64,000 bases of DNA from Telmatactis stephensoni (GCA_029948255.1 JALIZF010001794.1:434001-498000), one strand, 5' to 3'. Positions 22,609-34,600 are shown, counted from the first letter of the stretch. The notes: a model not told the origin generated them from the sequence alone. Translations and numbers: made by a program.

Positions 22609-25600
22609 ATGCGTACAAGGACAAAGATTAACAAGTATGAAATCTTCAAACCTGCAGCCAACACAACCAACTCTGTGTACTGCATTTGGGCGTTGGTATT
22701 CATTGTTTTCATCTTTGTCTTATGGTAAGCAATATTATTGTTGGTTCTATAACTTTTTCTATGCTTTCTTGATAACCTAGAATTCACGTTATTTTATAAA
22801 GGTTGAAATTTGAATCCAGAGCTGCCAAGAGAAATGAAAGAGCAAGGAAGATCGAGAGAGCAAAAGCAAAAAAGAAAAGACAAAGAAAAAATAGAAAAGA
22901 GCGGGCAAGAAGTACAGGTAAATTTTGAGTTATCTCTACTCGTTTATTCATTTATTTTTCATTCTGATCCAGTCATTCCTGCCTTGCTTCCTTCCTTCCC
23001 TTCTTCCTTCTGTTCCTTCCTTTTTCATCTATTGCTTGTTTGCTTGATTGATTGCTTGTTGTTATTTATTTGTTGTTTTATGTAATTGTTAGTTAAAGTG
23101 AGTGAGTTAGTGAGGCGAGCTCGGTGTTAGGTTTTATGTCTCGGCTGTTTGTATGTTTCTCTTAATTCTTTTTCATTCTTTCTTCTTCCGGTCGGAGACC
23201 AAGTACCGGTCAGACGGCTCCAGCTACTGAGCTGCTATGGTGACAATCTTATTCAAATTATTTCTTTCTTTCGTCTTCAGTTTCCTCATGTACAAAACAA
23301 GACCCGAATCCAGTCAAAGTAAGAGGAACACAGTATAAACACTTATGACACAAACGAAGTTACGAGGTTAAGTTTTTCGGATTTTTTTTCTTGTTCCAGG
23401 TTTCGACTGGGTGTCAGTGCGCAGTGAAAAACAATGAGGATTTAAAGGTAGGAGACAACTAGAAGTCTTATTGTTAGGTTCCGTCATGCATATGGTGCTT
23501 GTTCCCAGTTCCCAACGAAAGGCTATACATGCATTCCCGTACTCCCTTCCTTCATTAACATGATAGCTAATTACATTTACGTATGGCATTAATGATTTTC
23601 AGAACATTGGTTCCGTAAAAGAACTTCCAGAGAAATTTGATGAATGTCTTCAAGGCCTTCAATCTGCAGAAAAGAAGACTTTCAAAACAGATGGCGAAAT
23701 CAGTGCAAAACATGTACCACGTGACCGAGCATTACAAGTGAGAACTGAGAGTTTATCTTATCTTCACTTCATTTTAATTTGATATACCGTTCTTTATGTG
23801 ATTGTACGGGAGTAACCGACATTTCTCTCTTAACAGAAATGGGAAGACGCATCTATGGTGGACGAGATTCTGGAGGATGACAAGTCTCGTGGGGTAGGTG
23901 TTTATATCTTCATGTACCCTGCAAACACCACCCAATCTTTTGGCCCACGAAGAATAGAAAAAGGAGTTCCATTCCGTTGGGACCTGACTTGGTGTGTCTT
24001 CGAGAGGTCTCCATATCACTGGGGTGTCCACCTTGAGAGAGTTCTCGGTTATGTTTGTTTAGACGTTCGTGGCCCACTCTAAGGGGAAGGGAAAGGGAAT
24101 GGGACAAACGAGGACGAAGGATAGTGGGCCGGAGGGGGAAGTAGAAGGAGGAGCCTATACAATATAATTGCGCCCCCTTCCCTCCTCTGTCCTCCCTGTT
24201 GAACCAACCACGCTGATTAAACGTGATTTTCACTAGTGATGCAAAACGCCGTAAATCAAACGCAAAAGAACGGGGATTTTTTTGCGCCGTCTTGTGTTGC
24301 TAACTAGAACCACACTTTAGTGTTTGCTAACGAATCTATACAATATTGTTCTTTTATCCAGACACGTTTTAGTCCCGTAGAAATGTTCCAAAGAAACCAT
24401 CGAATCAACAGTGACTTTAAAAGTGATATGTCACAGTACACGTAAGCAACACTATCAGTTATATGATAATCATATGACTAAACAAGTTTGCACAAGTGAT
24501 AGACATTTGTTCCTTTTTAGAACCATACTTGATTTGGCACAATTGACAAAAGAACAAATAGCCTTTGCAGAGGAAAAAGCGCGAGAAATTGTCGAGGTGA
24601 GTAAAACAAATCACTCATGTACATTTTCATAGCTTGGTTCAACAGGTTCTGATCAAAATGTTGTTAATTTCAAAGGCTAAAAAGACTAAAGAGAGGAGGT
24701 CCAAAAAAACTGCAAAAATCGGTAAGGAATGAATTTCGTATTTTGTAATGACTGAGAATTTCCGACTATATATGAAACAAGAGACCATAATACTAAGAGA
24801 GCGAAACTCAGTATTGATGTCTGTGCGATGTTCGTGGCGGCTAAGGCTATTTTAGTAACTTCGCCATCGCGCGCGCAAGGCCCTCAACCAATAAAATTTG
24901 ATTTTTGACGTGCGCGCGGACGGGACCGTTTGAATTCTATTGTTTAAGAGCCTTGCGCGCGCGATGGCGAAGTTACTAAAAATAGCCTTAGGCACCACGA
25001 ACATCGCACAGACATCAATACTGAGCTTCGCTCTCTTAGTATTATTGTCCCTTGATATGAAATTAATAAGATTTAAAAATTAATATCAATTTTTACATCT
25101 TATTTCATCTAATTTCAATATTAGGCGTGATGTTTTACTTTTTAATCGAAGAAATTGTTGTAATTGAGCCTCTATTTTGTTTTAGTGAAAAGAAACACCT
25201 TCAAAACAGATCAGGAAATCAGTGCAAATCATGTTCCACGTAAACGAGAATTGCAGGTTAGATAATGTTTTCTTGCAGCTGATAATTTGATCCTCCGGCA
25301 TTGATCCCTCATAGTATTTTTCTGCTCATCAAATCATCATTCTGCTCTATATGCTACAATGCTGTAATGTCCTATAAATGTGATCAAATGCTATTCTCAT
25401 TTGTTAGAGATGGGAAGACACATCTACAGTTATGGTGGATGAACTTCTAGAGGACAGTATGTCCAGTGAGGTAGGCCCAATACGGTAACTATGCACCATT
25501 TTGCACACAGTCTACCTCGTCTACTACCCCCAGGGGTAAAACTTGGGTGAGGGGGAGTAGTCTTGGTTTAGAGAGTTTTGAAAACGTCATTTGCTTTTTT

Positions 25601-26564
25601 ACTTAGACTCATTTTAGTCCCGAAGAAATGTTTGAGAAGAATACCCAGGTCAAGAGCGACTTTAAAAGCGATATGTCACAGTACACGTAAGTATAGAAAA
25701 ATGAAATCACTAAAGCTATGAAACCACATAAATATCAGCACGACAATTCTCAACCAGCTGGTGTGGGGTTTATACTACAAAGTCCTTTATTCATTGATGC
25801 TTAAAATGAAGACCAAAGCCAAAAGAGAGTGAAGTTTTTAAACTACGCATACACCTTTGCGGTCTAGTCGCGTAGGCTTGAAGCCTCTCGCCCGACAATT
25901 CATTATATTTTTGAAATAGGTGTACATAAGGATATTACACGGTGGCGCGAAGATATGAGGTTTATCTTCGAGTGGTAAAATATATTTCACTTGTTAGCTG
26001 CCCTACCTCGTAAAATATTTTTTACCATAAGAAGATGAACTTCATATCTTCAAGCTGCCATGGATTTTTCTTTTAATTTCATAGACAGGAGTTTTCTCTG
26101 GGAAATGTTATTTACAAAATGACCGCATACAAACGGAAATGATGTCATCGATATCTTCACTAAATATGTCAATTGTGTCCCGGATGTAGTTTCGTATGAA
26201 ATTTATGAGTAGCACATTTCCCATCAAAACACTTGCGTTTTTATAACAAATGATAGAGAAATACCATGGTGATTCCTTACAGAACTAAACTTACTATCCT
26301 TACAGAACTAAACTTGATATCACCCAGCTGAAAAAAGGACAGATAGCCTTCGCTGAGAGAAAAGCACGAGAAATTAAGAGGGTGAGTACAGCAATAGTAT
26401 AGTAAATACCCCCTGGTATGGAGTTCTTAACGCAAAGCAGCACAACACATAACTTTGTTGCACCTTTCCCATCTCTCTACTCACTAGTAAACAGCTATTT
26501 TATTTCAACGTTCTAGGAAACCAAGAAAAGGTTCAACATCAGAAAGCGAAGTACTTGGGATTGA
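22609..26564 (+). CDS. Single-pass membrane protein with two tandem ataxin-2 LsmAD-like regions (unnamed)
   Basis: Fourteen exons, all GT/AG and in phase, 349 residues: 22609-22724, 22802-22917, 23281-23318, 23400-23447, 23603-23737, 23837-23893, 24362-24441, 24521-24596, 24676-24721, 25186-25256, 25408-25470, 25607-25686, 26306-26381 and 26517-26564. A non-coding leader probably ends at 22079 (AAAG before GTAAGTACTG). Residues about 23-42 form one hydrophobic segment (VYCIWALVFIVFIFVLW), followed by a strongly basic stretch (about 43-75). Residues about 130-222 and 239-334 are paralogous repeats with the pattern F-K-T-D-x-E-I-S-A, then W-E-D, then F-S-P-x-E-M-F, then S-D-F-K-S-D-M-S-Q-Y-T-T, then I-A-F-A-E-x-K-A-R-E-I. 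This matches the LsmAD region of ataxin-2 as I remember it, but the Lsm fold is absent. Function and location are unknown; membrane anchoring is inferred. Confidence 0.8.
24778..25054. repeat. Palindromic MITE with GCGCGC arms, copy 1
   Basis: Arms of about 120 bp: ACAAGAGACCATAATACTAA through TTCGCCATCGCGCGCGCAAG, mirrored by CTTGCGCGCGCGATGGCGAA to the far end. A short centre (ACGTGCGCGCGGACGGGACC) separates them. The flanks show ATATGAA on both sides, a likely target-site duplication. It lies in intron 9 of the LsmAD-like gene. Confidence 0.85.
25780..25930. repeat. Fragment of the 9516-9806 MITE family
   Basis: CTACGCATACACCTTTGCGG, GTCTAGTCGCGTAGGCTTGA and the terminal TTGAAATAGGTGTACATAA match the right half of the 9516-9806 element. 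It lies in intron 12 of the LsmAD-like gene. A further right-half fragment is at about 27955-28130. Confidence 0.6.
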
Positions 26565-28349
26565 CATGGAATGCAAACACTGCCCTTATATTGCTTTTAC
26601 ATTTTGGTTTCAGTATTGTACATAATATGTCATAAATATATACATATGAACAACACTTCTCAATCTTTTGTAAAAATAGATGTATATTGCCTTACACCAT
26701 TATAAAAAACAAAAATCATATTGCAACTGATGACACCCTGGAATTACAGTTGAATAATCGGATACTACTGTACGTGACGTAATATCATATCTACAACACT
26801 TCTCAATCATGTGTAAAATTACCCTCTACTGGATTCAGGACGTTTATTTTTATGAGAACAAACATCATATTTAAATAAAACTCTAGAATTAAAGTTGAAT
26901 ATTACAATACATGCATTGTATCAAAATGGTTTCTTCAATAATGCTAACTTTCAAGGGAGGGGGCCGGTAGAAGTCTTACCTTCTCGTTTGCGGCCTTTTG
27001 TCCAATTAGCCGGGGATTCATTAGTTTGTCTCGTCCCCCCCTGACGTGCTCTTTCCAGCTATGGTAATTATATTTCTGTACTGTGACTTTTGGAATCACA
27101 TGATAAAAGCTCATAGAGGCTCATGGGAAAATATCATTGAAAATATTTGCAGTTAGAAAGTATTTTCCCATATGCATGTATGAGCCTCTAATGAGGGTTT
27201 TTCACGTGACGTCACAAATTAAAAATGACACCAGAAGCCAAATAATGCCAAAGAATCAAGTCTTTCATTAAAATTATAATTAAAAGAAAAAATCAGAGAC
27301 AAAACTTTGAAAAACTTTGAAGTCTTTCATTGTTTCTTATCAATATATACCGATGCAGATTGTAAACAAAGTCGGATTCATGCTTTATGCAATAATATTT
27401 TACCTTATGTTGTTCTTAACCGTCTTCCCACATTTGATTTTGCCCGCCAACACTGTGAGTCACGTGATTGAAAGACCTGAAGCTAGTTCCAGTTCATTGC
27501 TCTATTACATCTCATCTGATCTCATCTGCACATTTATCTTGCGTATGGCGTGACACACGTGACGATTGGTTCTTACTTTCAAATCAGAAGTTATGGAAAA
27601 GGTTTGTGCTTTGATTTTACCGTAAAAAGGGTCGTGGAAAAGATAAAAATCATGATTTTTGACGATAATTTTGTTGATCTGGAGACATAAAGCAGCCTAT
27701 ATGTGCGCGCGCTTTCACGTAAACATACTTTATCGAGCGCGCGCTTAGAGAGAAATACCAAACATCACCAAACATAAAGTCATTCTTTTGATATTTATAG
27801 GTATCATATAAAAATGTATGCCAACTGTAACATTTATCGATAAAACTTACGAAATCGCATTACCTTAATGCCTATTAGACCTTGCATGCATGTTGCTTTC
27901 TTGCTTTCTTCGGCATCATAGTATTCTTTACACAGCTATTGAGTAGAATATCAACACGATAATTCACATCAAGCATGTCTTGACCCTATCAATCAAGACC
28001 AAAGCCTAAAAGATCGAGAGTGGAGATTTTCAACTACCCATACACGTTCTGAGACTGACGTTCAGTCTTATCAATGTTGTACGACAACCTTTTCTGAAAT
28101 AGGTGTGTACAGAACACTTATATAAGGATAACTAAGTCAACTTTGGTGCTGTCTGCTCTCACAGAGCTCCCCAAATATCAGTGCAGTGTTTTTACCATTT
28201 AGAGAGAGAAACATATATCAAAGTTATTTCAATCAAAATCAACGACATGATAAAAACCAGCCAACAAGGATCGTTAGGTTTAGCTCAGTATGGATTATTT
28301 TTTGTATGAAGAAATCTACTTTGAACATTGTTCTTATTGTCATACACAA
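26565..28349. other. Intergenic region between two converging genes
   Basis: No gene found. A small inverted repeat lies at about 27105-27195 (CATAGAGGCTCATGGGAAAA against TTTTCCCATATGCATGTATG). A right-half fragment of the 9516 MITE family lies at about 27955-28130. The rest is AT-rich and unassigned; the first part is probably the 3' untranslated region of the LsmAD-like gene. Confidence 0.55.
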
Positions 28350-30382
28350 CTAAACGGTGTTTGGCCGTAATTTCATTTCACTTGATTTAAAAGACAATTT
28401 GTTTGTTTTATAATAATACCAGTTTATTCCTTGCCAACTTTGCTTGTTTCCTAAATATCTGCCATTCAGGTTTGACCAAGAACAATCTTCGTACCACCAT
28501 GCACCCGACATTGAAACCGCACAGTTAACACTGTAGTCCTTGTCGTTATCTCTGTCTTTTGTGGTGAACGCTCTACCGTTTTGATATGCTAATGAGTCTC
28601 CAGCAGTACCTGAATACGAGGCTATGTTCAGTTTATACTTGTCTGATTCATCACTAACATTAAAACTACCATATTTGGCGTATTTTTTTCGTTCCGCTTT
28701 GGTTTTCCAGATCGATGCGCAGATCTACCGTTTTTGCCGCCGTTAGTCGATGAATATAGTCATTGCCCAGCCAAAACTCTCCAGTCAGGTTTCCAAAACC
28801 GGTTTTGTACTGTTGCCATCCAAGATAAAAGTCTACGGATCCATCTTGTCTTCTCTGGAACACTGTCCACCCTCCTCCGTCAGTTGTCATGTCACAGTAG
28901 ACTTGAAAGGATCCTTGACTGTCAGGTTTGATGGTATACACACCGTTACGTCTCTCGCCTGATTTGTAGATCTCAGAGCAGTCCTTTTCATAATCCTCGA
29001 CTTTCAGTGTTGTTCTTGTATCTGTGTAGAGCCAATTAGCACTTGTAGCAGTACACACGAACACACCTGAATGTGTTGTTGTCAAGCCTCTCAGAATCAA
29101 TGAACCATCTCTTATTTCATATCTACCAGCAGGAAGGACTCCGTTGTCTTTTCTCCAGCTGATGACTGGCTGAGGGTCACCTGTAGCAGTACAATCAAGA
29201 GTTATTATGCTAGTCCCAACATGAGATCTGATAGTTTTTGGAGGTTTGATGACAAAAACAGGAAGCTCAATGACAACAACTACTGATCTTGAGACAACAG
29301 AACCGAGAAGGTTTTCAGCTTTACACAGATATGTACCAGAATCATCTTTCTTGGATCTCAACAAAGTTAGTTGCCCATCTTTGATAACAGTACGCCTTTT
29401 TGGTAATATGCCAAAAGCCTTAGACCACGTGACCTTGGGCTTCGGATGTCCAATCACGTGACACATAGGTAGAGTAATGTTACTTCCAATCTTTACGTAG
29501 ATTGGTCCTTTGTTCAAGGTCACTCGTGGACGGAAGTTCACTTCAAGTCTCGCAGTAGTCTGTGTTTTGCCAAGAATGTTGGAAGCCTTACAGTGATAGA
29601 TTCCTGAGTCAGTGGGTGTGACGTGGTTGATTTCGAGTTTCCCGCTGCTATCACCTATTGATTTATCCATGGCTAATGAACCATTCATTTTACTCCACAC
29701 AATGTCAGGTCGTGGATAACCACTTGCAGAACAATGAAAGATGGCTGACTTTGATTCATTAACGATCAAATGAGGAGGCGAAACCACTATTGATGGAGCT
29801 TCTATGGTGGGACCGGGATCTCCCTTTAGACCTGGCATACCACGAGGACCAGGAGCTCCGTTTTGTCCCGGATCGCCTTTCAAACCACGAGGCCCTCGTT
29901 TTCCTCTTCTGCCTGGTCTTCCTCTATGTCCCCGAGGTCCCTTCTTCCCTGGTGGACCGGGAGGTCCTGCGACTGGAATCCAATATTTAGCAGCTTGTAG
30001 AGATGATATAGCTTTGACTACTTCTTGATGCATAGTCTTTTTTTAGTTCCTGCTTTAACGTTTCTCGTGTCTGATTTGTTAATAATTTCAGTATAGTTTC
30101 TGAAGTGGTCTTCCTTGTTTTACTCTGTACAATCAGCCGTTTCTTTCGTTGGTTTATCTTTGAATTTGCAAGAAGCTGCTCGTAAATTTTGGCAGCATTC
30201 ATGTTCTTGTTAAGATGCGTCGAGGTCATCTTGTCCTCCAACTGGTTCATTCTTGTGTGTTGTTCCTTTAGCATCAGCTCGATACGAACAAACTCACCAC
30301 AACACAAAAACACAGCCATGACTGAAACGAAGATAGTGATCTTTGATGAAGGCTTATTTCGTCTAATGATTTCATCAGTCAT
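28350..30382 (-). pseudogene. Collagen-Ig3-fibrinogen lectin, cnidarian ficolin-like (CniFL) type, with two frameshifts
   Basis: Intronless and read in three segments: 30382 to about 30044, about 30038 to 28690, and about 28683 to 28350 (stop TAG). With one base removed from each of two A7 runs (30038-30044, 28683-28689) the frame is continuous for 676 codons. Order: cytoplasmic tail, signal anchor at about 15-30 (ITIFVSVMAVFLCCG), coiled coil, 18 Gly-X-Y triplets, three Ig domains (paired Cys, DSGxYxC motifs), and a fibrinogen C-terminal domain. The last frame carries DRDND, NCAVS, GAWWY and SNLNGRYL, the usual calcium-site and binding-loop region. Such proteins are proposed pattern-recognition lectins of cnidarians. 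The domains are otherwise intact, so assembly error and recent pseudogenisation are both possible. Confidence 0.85.
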
Positions 30383-31690
30383 GTTGAAAATGTTTTAACA
30401 TTTAAAAATTATACGTCACTAGCAATGTTCTTTAATATGATATCTCTTCTAAAATGTGACTGTGTTTAAAATGTCGCTGAGCAGGCAAATACATGTCTGG
30501 TAATGTTAATACCTGTTATACCATCTCGTACCAGTCGTAACTTAGTTGACCTTTGATAATTTGAAATAAATGTGATGTGTATTTTTAGATACGTTTCTAT
30601 TCGAAAAGAAGCGTGCAGGGGTCTACGGCAGGTCCACGGAAAAGAAAAATTAAAAAACGATCGTCAATAATATATTCCACATCGACAATCTAATATCCTG
30701 CATGCAAGAATCTATTTTCAATAGCTACATCTACTGCACTGCAGCAATATTTCCTGGGTAATGCACATTGTACTTTTCTGCATAGTTGCACGACATTTCC
30801 CTCGCTGTACGCACGAGTCATGATTGTCTGAACTCAGATCAGTTTCTCATGCAATATATATCGCAAAGCGATTTGATCAAAACCGGATCGGACCAGCACA
30901 CCAACGTTCTTCAAACGCTGCTGAATCATTCGCATGTATCTTTACACGGCTCTCATGTAAAACGTTCTACGGACCTTTTCCTCGTGACGGCCGTCCACGG
31001 GCCAACAAATGTTATTTCAACTCTGTCTTAATTTTAGAAGTTTCAAGACTAGAACAATTTATTTAACTATTTTTTGTCATTTACTATAAAAATGTTTGAT
31101 TTTGGATGTTTATATAGCCTGTTGAAGTTTGAAATCTAGTTTCCAGCGAGGCTGAGACTGAATCTGCCTGTGAAAACAAACATTGACCCTTCAAAACATA
31201 GAAACTGATAATTAATAATAGTGACCGAGACAAATTCTTGGTATTCTAAACACGATTATGTAGCGAATTCACAGATAAAACACATCAAAACCCATATATT
31301 ACTAGTGTACCCAGGAGACATTTCGGTCTCAGCTTCTAGGTTCGATGATTTTGAAAGGGTCAATGTTCGTGCAAATACAGTTATAAAAGCTGCGTTCATA
31401 ACCTTGAGAAAATTTTCTGTTTAAGTTTATGGTTCGAGTTCAGCGGTGATGTCCTTTGGTTCACCACTGGTTACAAGTGTGGTTGATTCGACTGTAGTAT
31501 AGCAAAAAATATGAAAACAAAAAGAGTTTGCCAGCAAGTAACAGCTTTAATTGGTTTATATTACAAAGCAGAAAATGCTCAGCATTTTAACATCAACCAA
31601 GCAATGATGATATAGTTTAAGCATCCCCTCACCCAAATGACATTAAGCAATTTTCTAACTGTACATATTCAACTGTACAACAATATTTCT
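30383..31690. other. Intergenic region between the lectin and DCAF6
   Basis: This is upstream of the lectin and downstream of DCAF6 (same strand). No ORF with a domain was found. It contains one imperfect inverted repeat (31133-31395) and a possible DCAF6 ATTAAA signal (minus strand, 31546-31551). The rest is unassigned. Confidence 0.55.
31133..31395. repeat. Imperfect inverted repeat, MITE-like
   Basis: CAGCGAGGCTGAGACTGAAT and ACATTGACCCTTCAAAA on the left correspond to TTTGAAAGGGTCAATGT and CGGTCTCAGCTTCTAGG (order reversed and complemented) on the right. The arms are diverged, so the boundaries are approximate. Confidence 0.5.
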
Positions 31691-34600
31691 TTAAAATTCT
31701 TCATTTGAATCTGTGTCAGAATCATCTTGATTTCTACCTACAAAACGAATGAGGTAATGTTAGTTGGTGTGTTTGTTCTTTAACTAATCTATACCGCATT
31801 GATTTTGATTAAAAATTACAGTGCTTTACTTAGTGCTCCGTACGAATTGGGTTTGTTTGTCTTCCAAATTGATCAAGTGGTCTATATTCCTTTCTTTCTA
31901 TAATGCATTTCTGCCACTCAAAATTAAAGTATAAGTTTATAACAAGAGACCATAATACTAAGAGAGCGAAGCTCAGTATTGATGTCTGTGCCATGTTCGT
32001 GGCGGCTAAGGCTATTTTTAGTAACTTCGCCATCGCGCGTGCAAGTCCCTCAACCAATAGAATTTGATTTTTGACGTGCGCGCGGACGGGACCGTTTGAA
32101 TTCTATTGTTTAAGAGCCTTGCGCGCGCGATGGCGAAGTTACCAAAAATAGCCTTAGCCGCCACGAACATCGCACAGACATCAATACTGAGTTTCGCACT
32201 CTTAGTATTATGGTCTCTTGTTTATAATCATATTATATGTTTATACTATCAAAGTTCATTCATGATGATAGAATGTGTAATTGGCTCTAAATCAGTAACT
32301 TTGTATCAAATATCGATCTTCTTACCGAATCGAGCGTGATTAAGTGAAGCAAGCATTCTTAACATAAACGAGGCAGGCACTGTGATGGTGTCTCTACTCT
32401 CTTCAAGCATTTGCTCATTTCTCTTGATAATCTATAAAACAAACGAATCAGGTCAGTTATATGTTACTAGCGTTAGTACGACGTGGTACTTGGTACCCAG
32501 AGTTCCAGGGGGTTATCGTCTCGGTGCTTGCTTGACACACTAAAGAAAGCCCAGGGTGGTTACCTGGTTGTAGAGTTTTAAACATCTTCAGAGTATTACG
32601 TAACGAAAAGTGTTGCGTTATGTACGGCCTGGTGCACTCTAGGGACGCAATTAAACATCTTCAAAGTATTACGTAACGAAAAGTGTTGCGTTATGTACGG
32701 TCTGGTGCACTCTAGGGACGCAATTAAACATCTTCAGAGTATTACGTAACGAAAAGTGTTGCGTTATGTACGGCCTGGTGCACTCTAACGTAATAGTGTT
32801 GCGTTATGTACGGTCTGGTGCACTCTAGGGACGCAATTAAACATCTTCAGAGTATTACGTAACGAAAAGTGTTGCGTTATGTACGGTCTTGTGCACTCTA
32901 GGGACGCAATTAAACATCTTCAAAGTATTACGTAACGAAAAGTGTTGCGTTATGTACGGTCTGGTGCACTCTAGGGACGCAATTAAACATCTTCAGAGTA
33001 TTACGTAACGAAAAGTGTTGCGTTATGTACGGCCTGGTGCACTCTAGGGACGCAATTAAACATCTTCAAAGTATTACGTAACGAACAGTGTTGCGTTATG
33101 TACGGTCTGGTGCACTCTAGGGACGCAATTAAACATCTTCAAAGTATTACGTAACGAAAAGTGTTGCGTTATGTACGGTCTGGTGCACTCTAGGGACGCA
33201 ATTAAACATCTTCAAAGTATTACGTAACGAAAAGTGTTGCGTTCAAAGTATTACGTAACGAAAAGTGTTGCGTTATGTACGGTCTGGTGCACTCTAGGGA
33301 CGCAATTAAACATCTTCAAAGTATTACGTAACGAAAAGTGTTGCGTTATGTACGGTCTGGTGCACTCTAGGGACGCAATTAAACATCTTCAAAGTATTAC
33401 GTAACGAAAAGTGTTGTGTTATGTACGGTCTGGTGCACTCTAGGGACGCAATCATAAACGTAAGCAACATACGCAGACTCAGGAGCGTATTTATCACTGA
33501 AGTGTGAAAAAGACAAGCACTGTAAATGAGCAGTATGCTACTGGGTCTGCGTACGTTGCTTGTGTTTATGCTGTGGTCACTAGTGAGAACCAGGCTTATA
33601 AGTACTACAATCAAGGGGGAGAGGAGAGAGCGGTTGAACTCGGAAATCATTCTCCAACTCCTACAATTCTTTTTACCCTAAGGATACGTCCACACATCAG
33701 GATTAATTTCAAGACGCATCATCTTTCGCGTATAAAATGTTTTTCCACAAAAAATTCTCAGCCCAGCGTTTTCAAATTGTATATCCACTGTGGAGAATGC
33801 CTTGTTAGTGAGGAAGGAAGGCCTAACTAAGAAGATACATGTTTATATCTATGTTGGTCAATGTGGATGTTAAGTAATCCAACCTCTTCTAAGCCTTCTA
33901 CTTCACAAGGTTGATCCGCTGTAGGTGCCCACAGTTTAATATCGTAGTCAATACCACTTGAAGCAAGCACTACAAACAACAATGAATAAATAAAATCAAT
34001 AACAGGGCAAGTTAATTAAGATCCGATACTGCTAGAGAGAAAGTGTTGGTTTCAACGTTGCCGTGGTTACAAGGCAAACTGCTGATCACTGTGTCACTTG
34101 TCAGGGTGTATTGTTGACTTTAGCTACACGGCATAGACCACTTGCACAATTTGCTTGATACCAAGGGTAACATCCATGTTAGCCTCGGCATCAAGAATTT
34201 TGAAACTAAGCAAAAGATCCATAGTCTTATCGCACATTTATTTCTATTTCACTCTTACAAGAGAGTCATCCTGTCTGCCTCGCGTTCAAGTGAGCCACAT
34301 AGCTATTACAAACTACCGACGTGAAATTGAATTGCAGGGTTGCATGTGACGTCAAAGCAGCCATCTTGGATGAACTTCAACACAAGATTTCTCATGATAA
34401 GCGTCGTTTGTTTCTTCATCCAATATGGCTACCACTTTATCATGTTTCATACTCAAGAGTATGAGTGAAGCCCAGGAGTAGTTTTTGTTCCACTGAGAAA
34501 ACAGAACAGTCACGTGACAGCACGGTTACATCACGGCACGCCACAGTTGCGTGACGGCGCGATAAGTTTCTCACTCATACGAAAAATGGGTGCTATACCT

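Noticed and set aside
22168..22728. 186-codon plus-strand ORF rich in Phe, Leu, Ser and Pro
   Set aside because: It is a reading of a CTTCCTT-type pyrimidine tract before a splice acceptor. Only its last 38 codons (from 22609) are real coding sequence.
29246..30028. Plus-strand proline/glycine-rich ORFs
   Set aside because: Antisense readings of the lectin's collagen and Ig domains.
30038..30044. Programmed -1 ribosomal frameshift at the lectin's A7 run
   Set aside because: The required shift is +1 (one base skipped), not the -1 that A-rich slippery sites normally give, and it is needed at two places.
32577..33452. CRISPR-like regular repeats
   Set aside because: The 73-bp units are contiguous and near-identical throughout, with no spacers. 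It is an intronic minisatellite.
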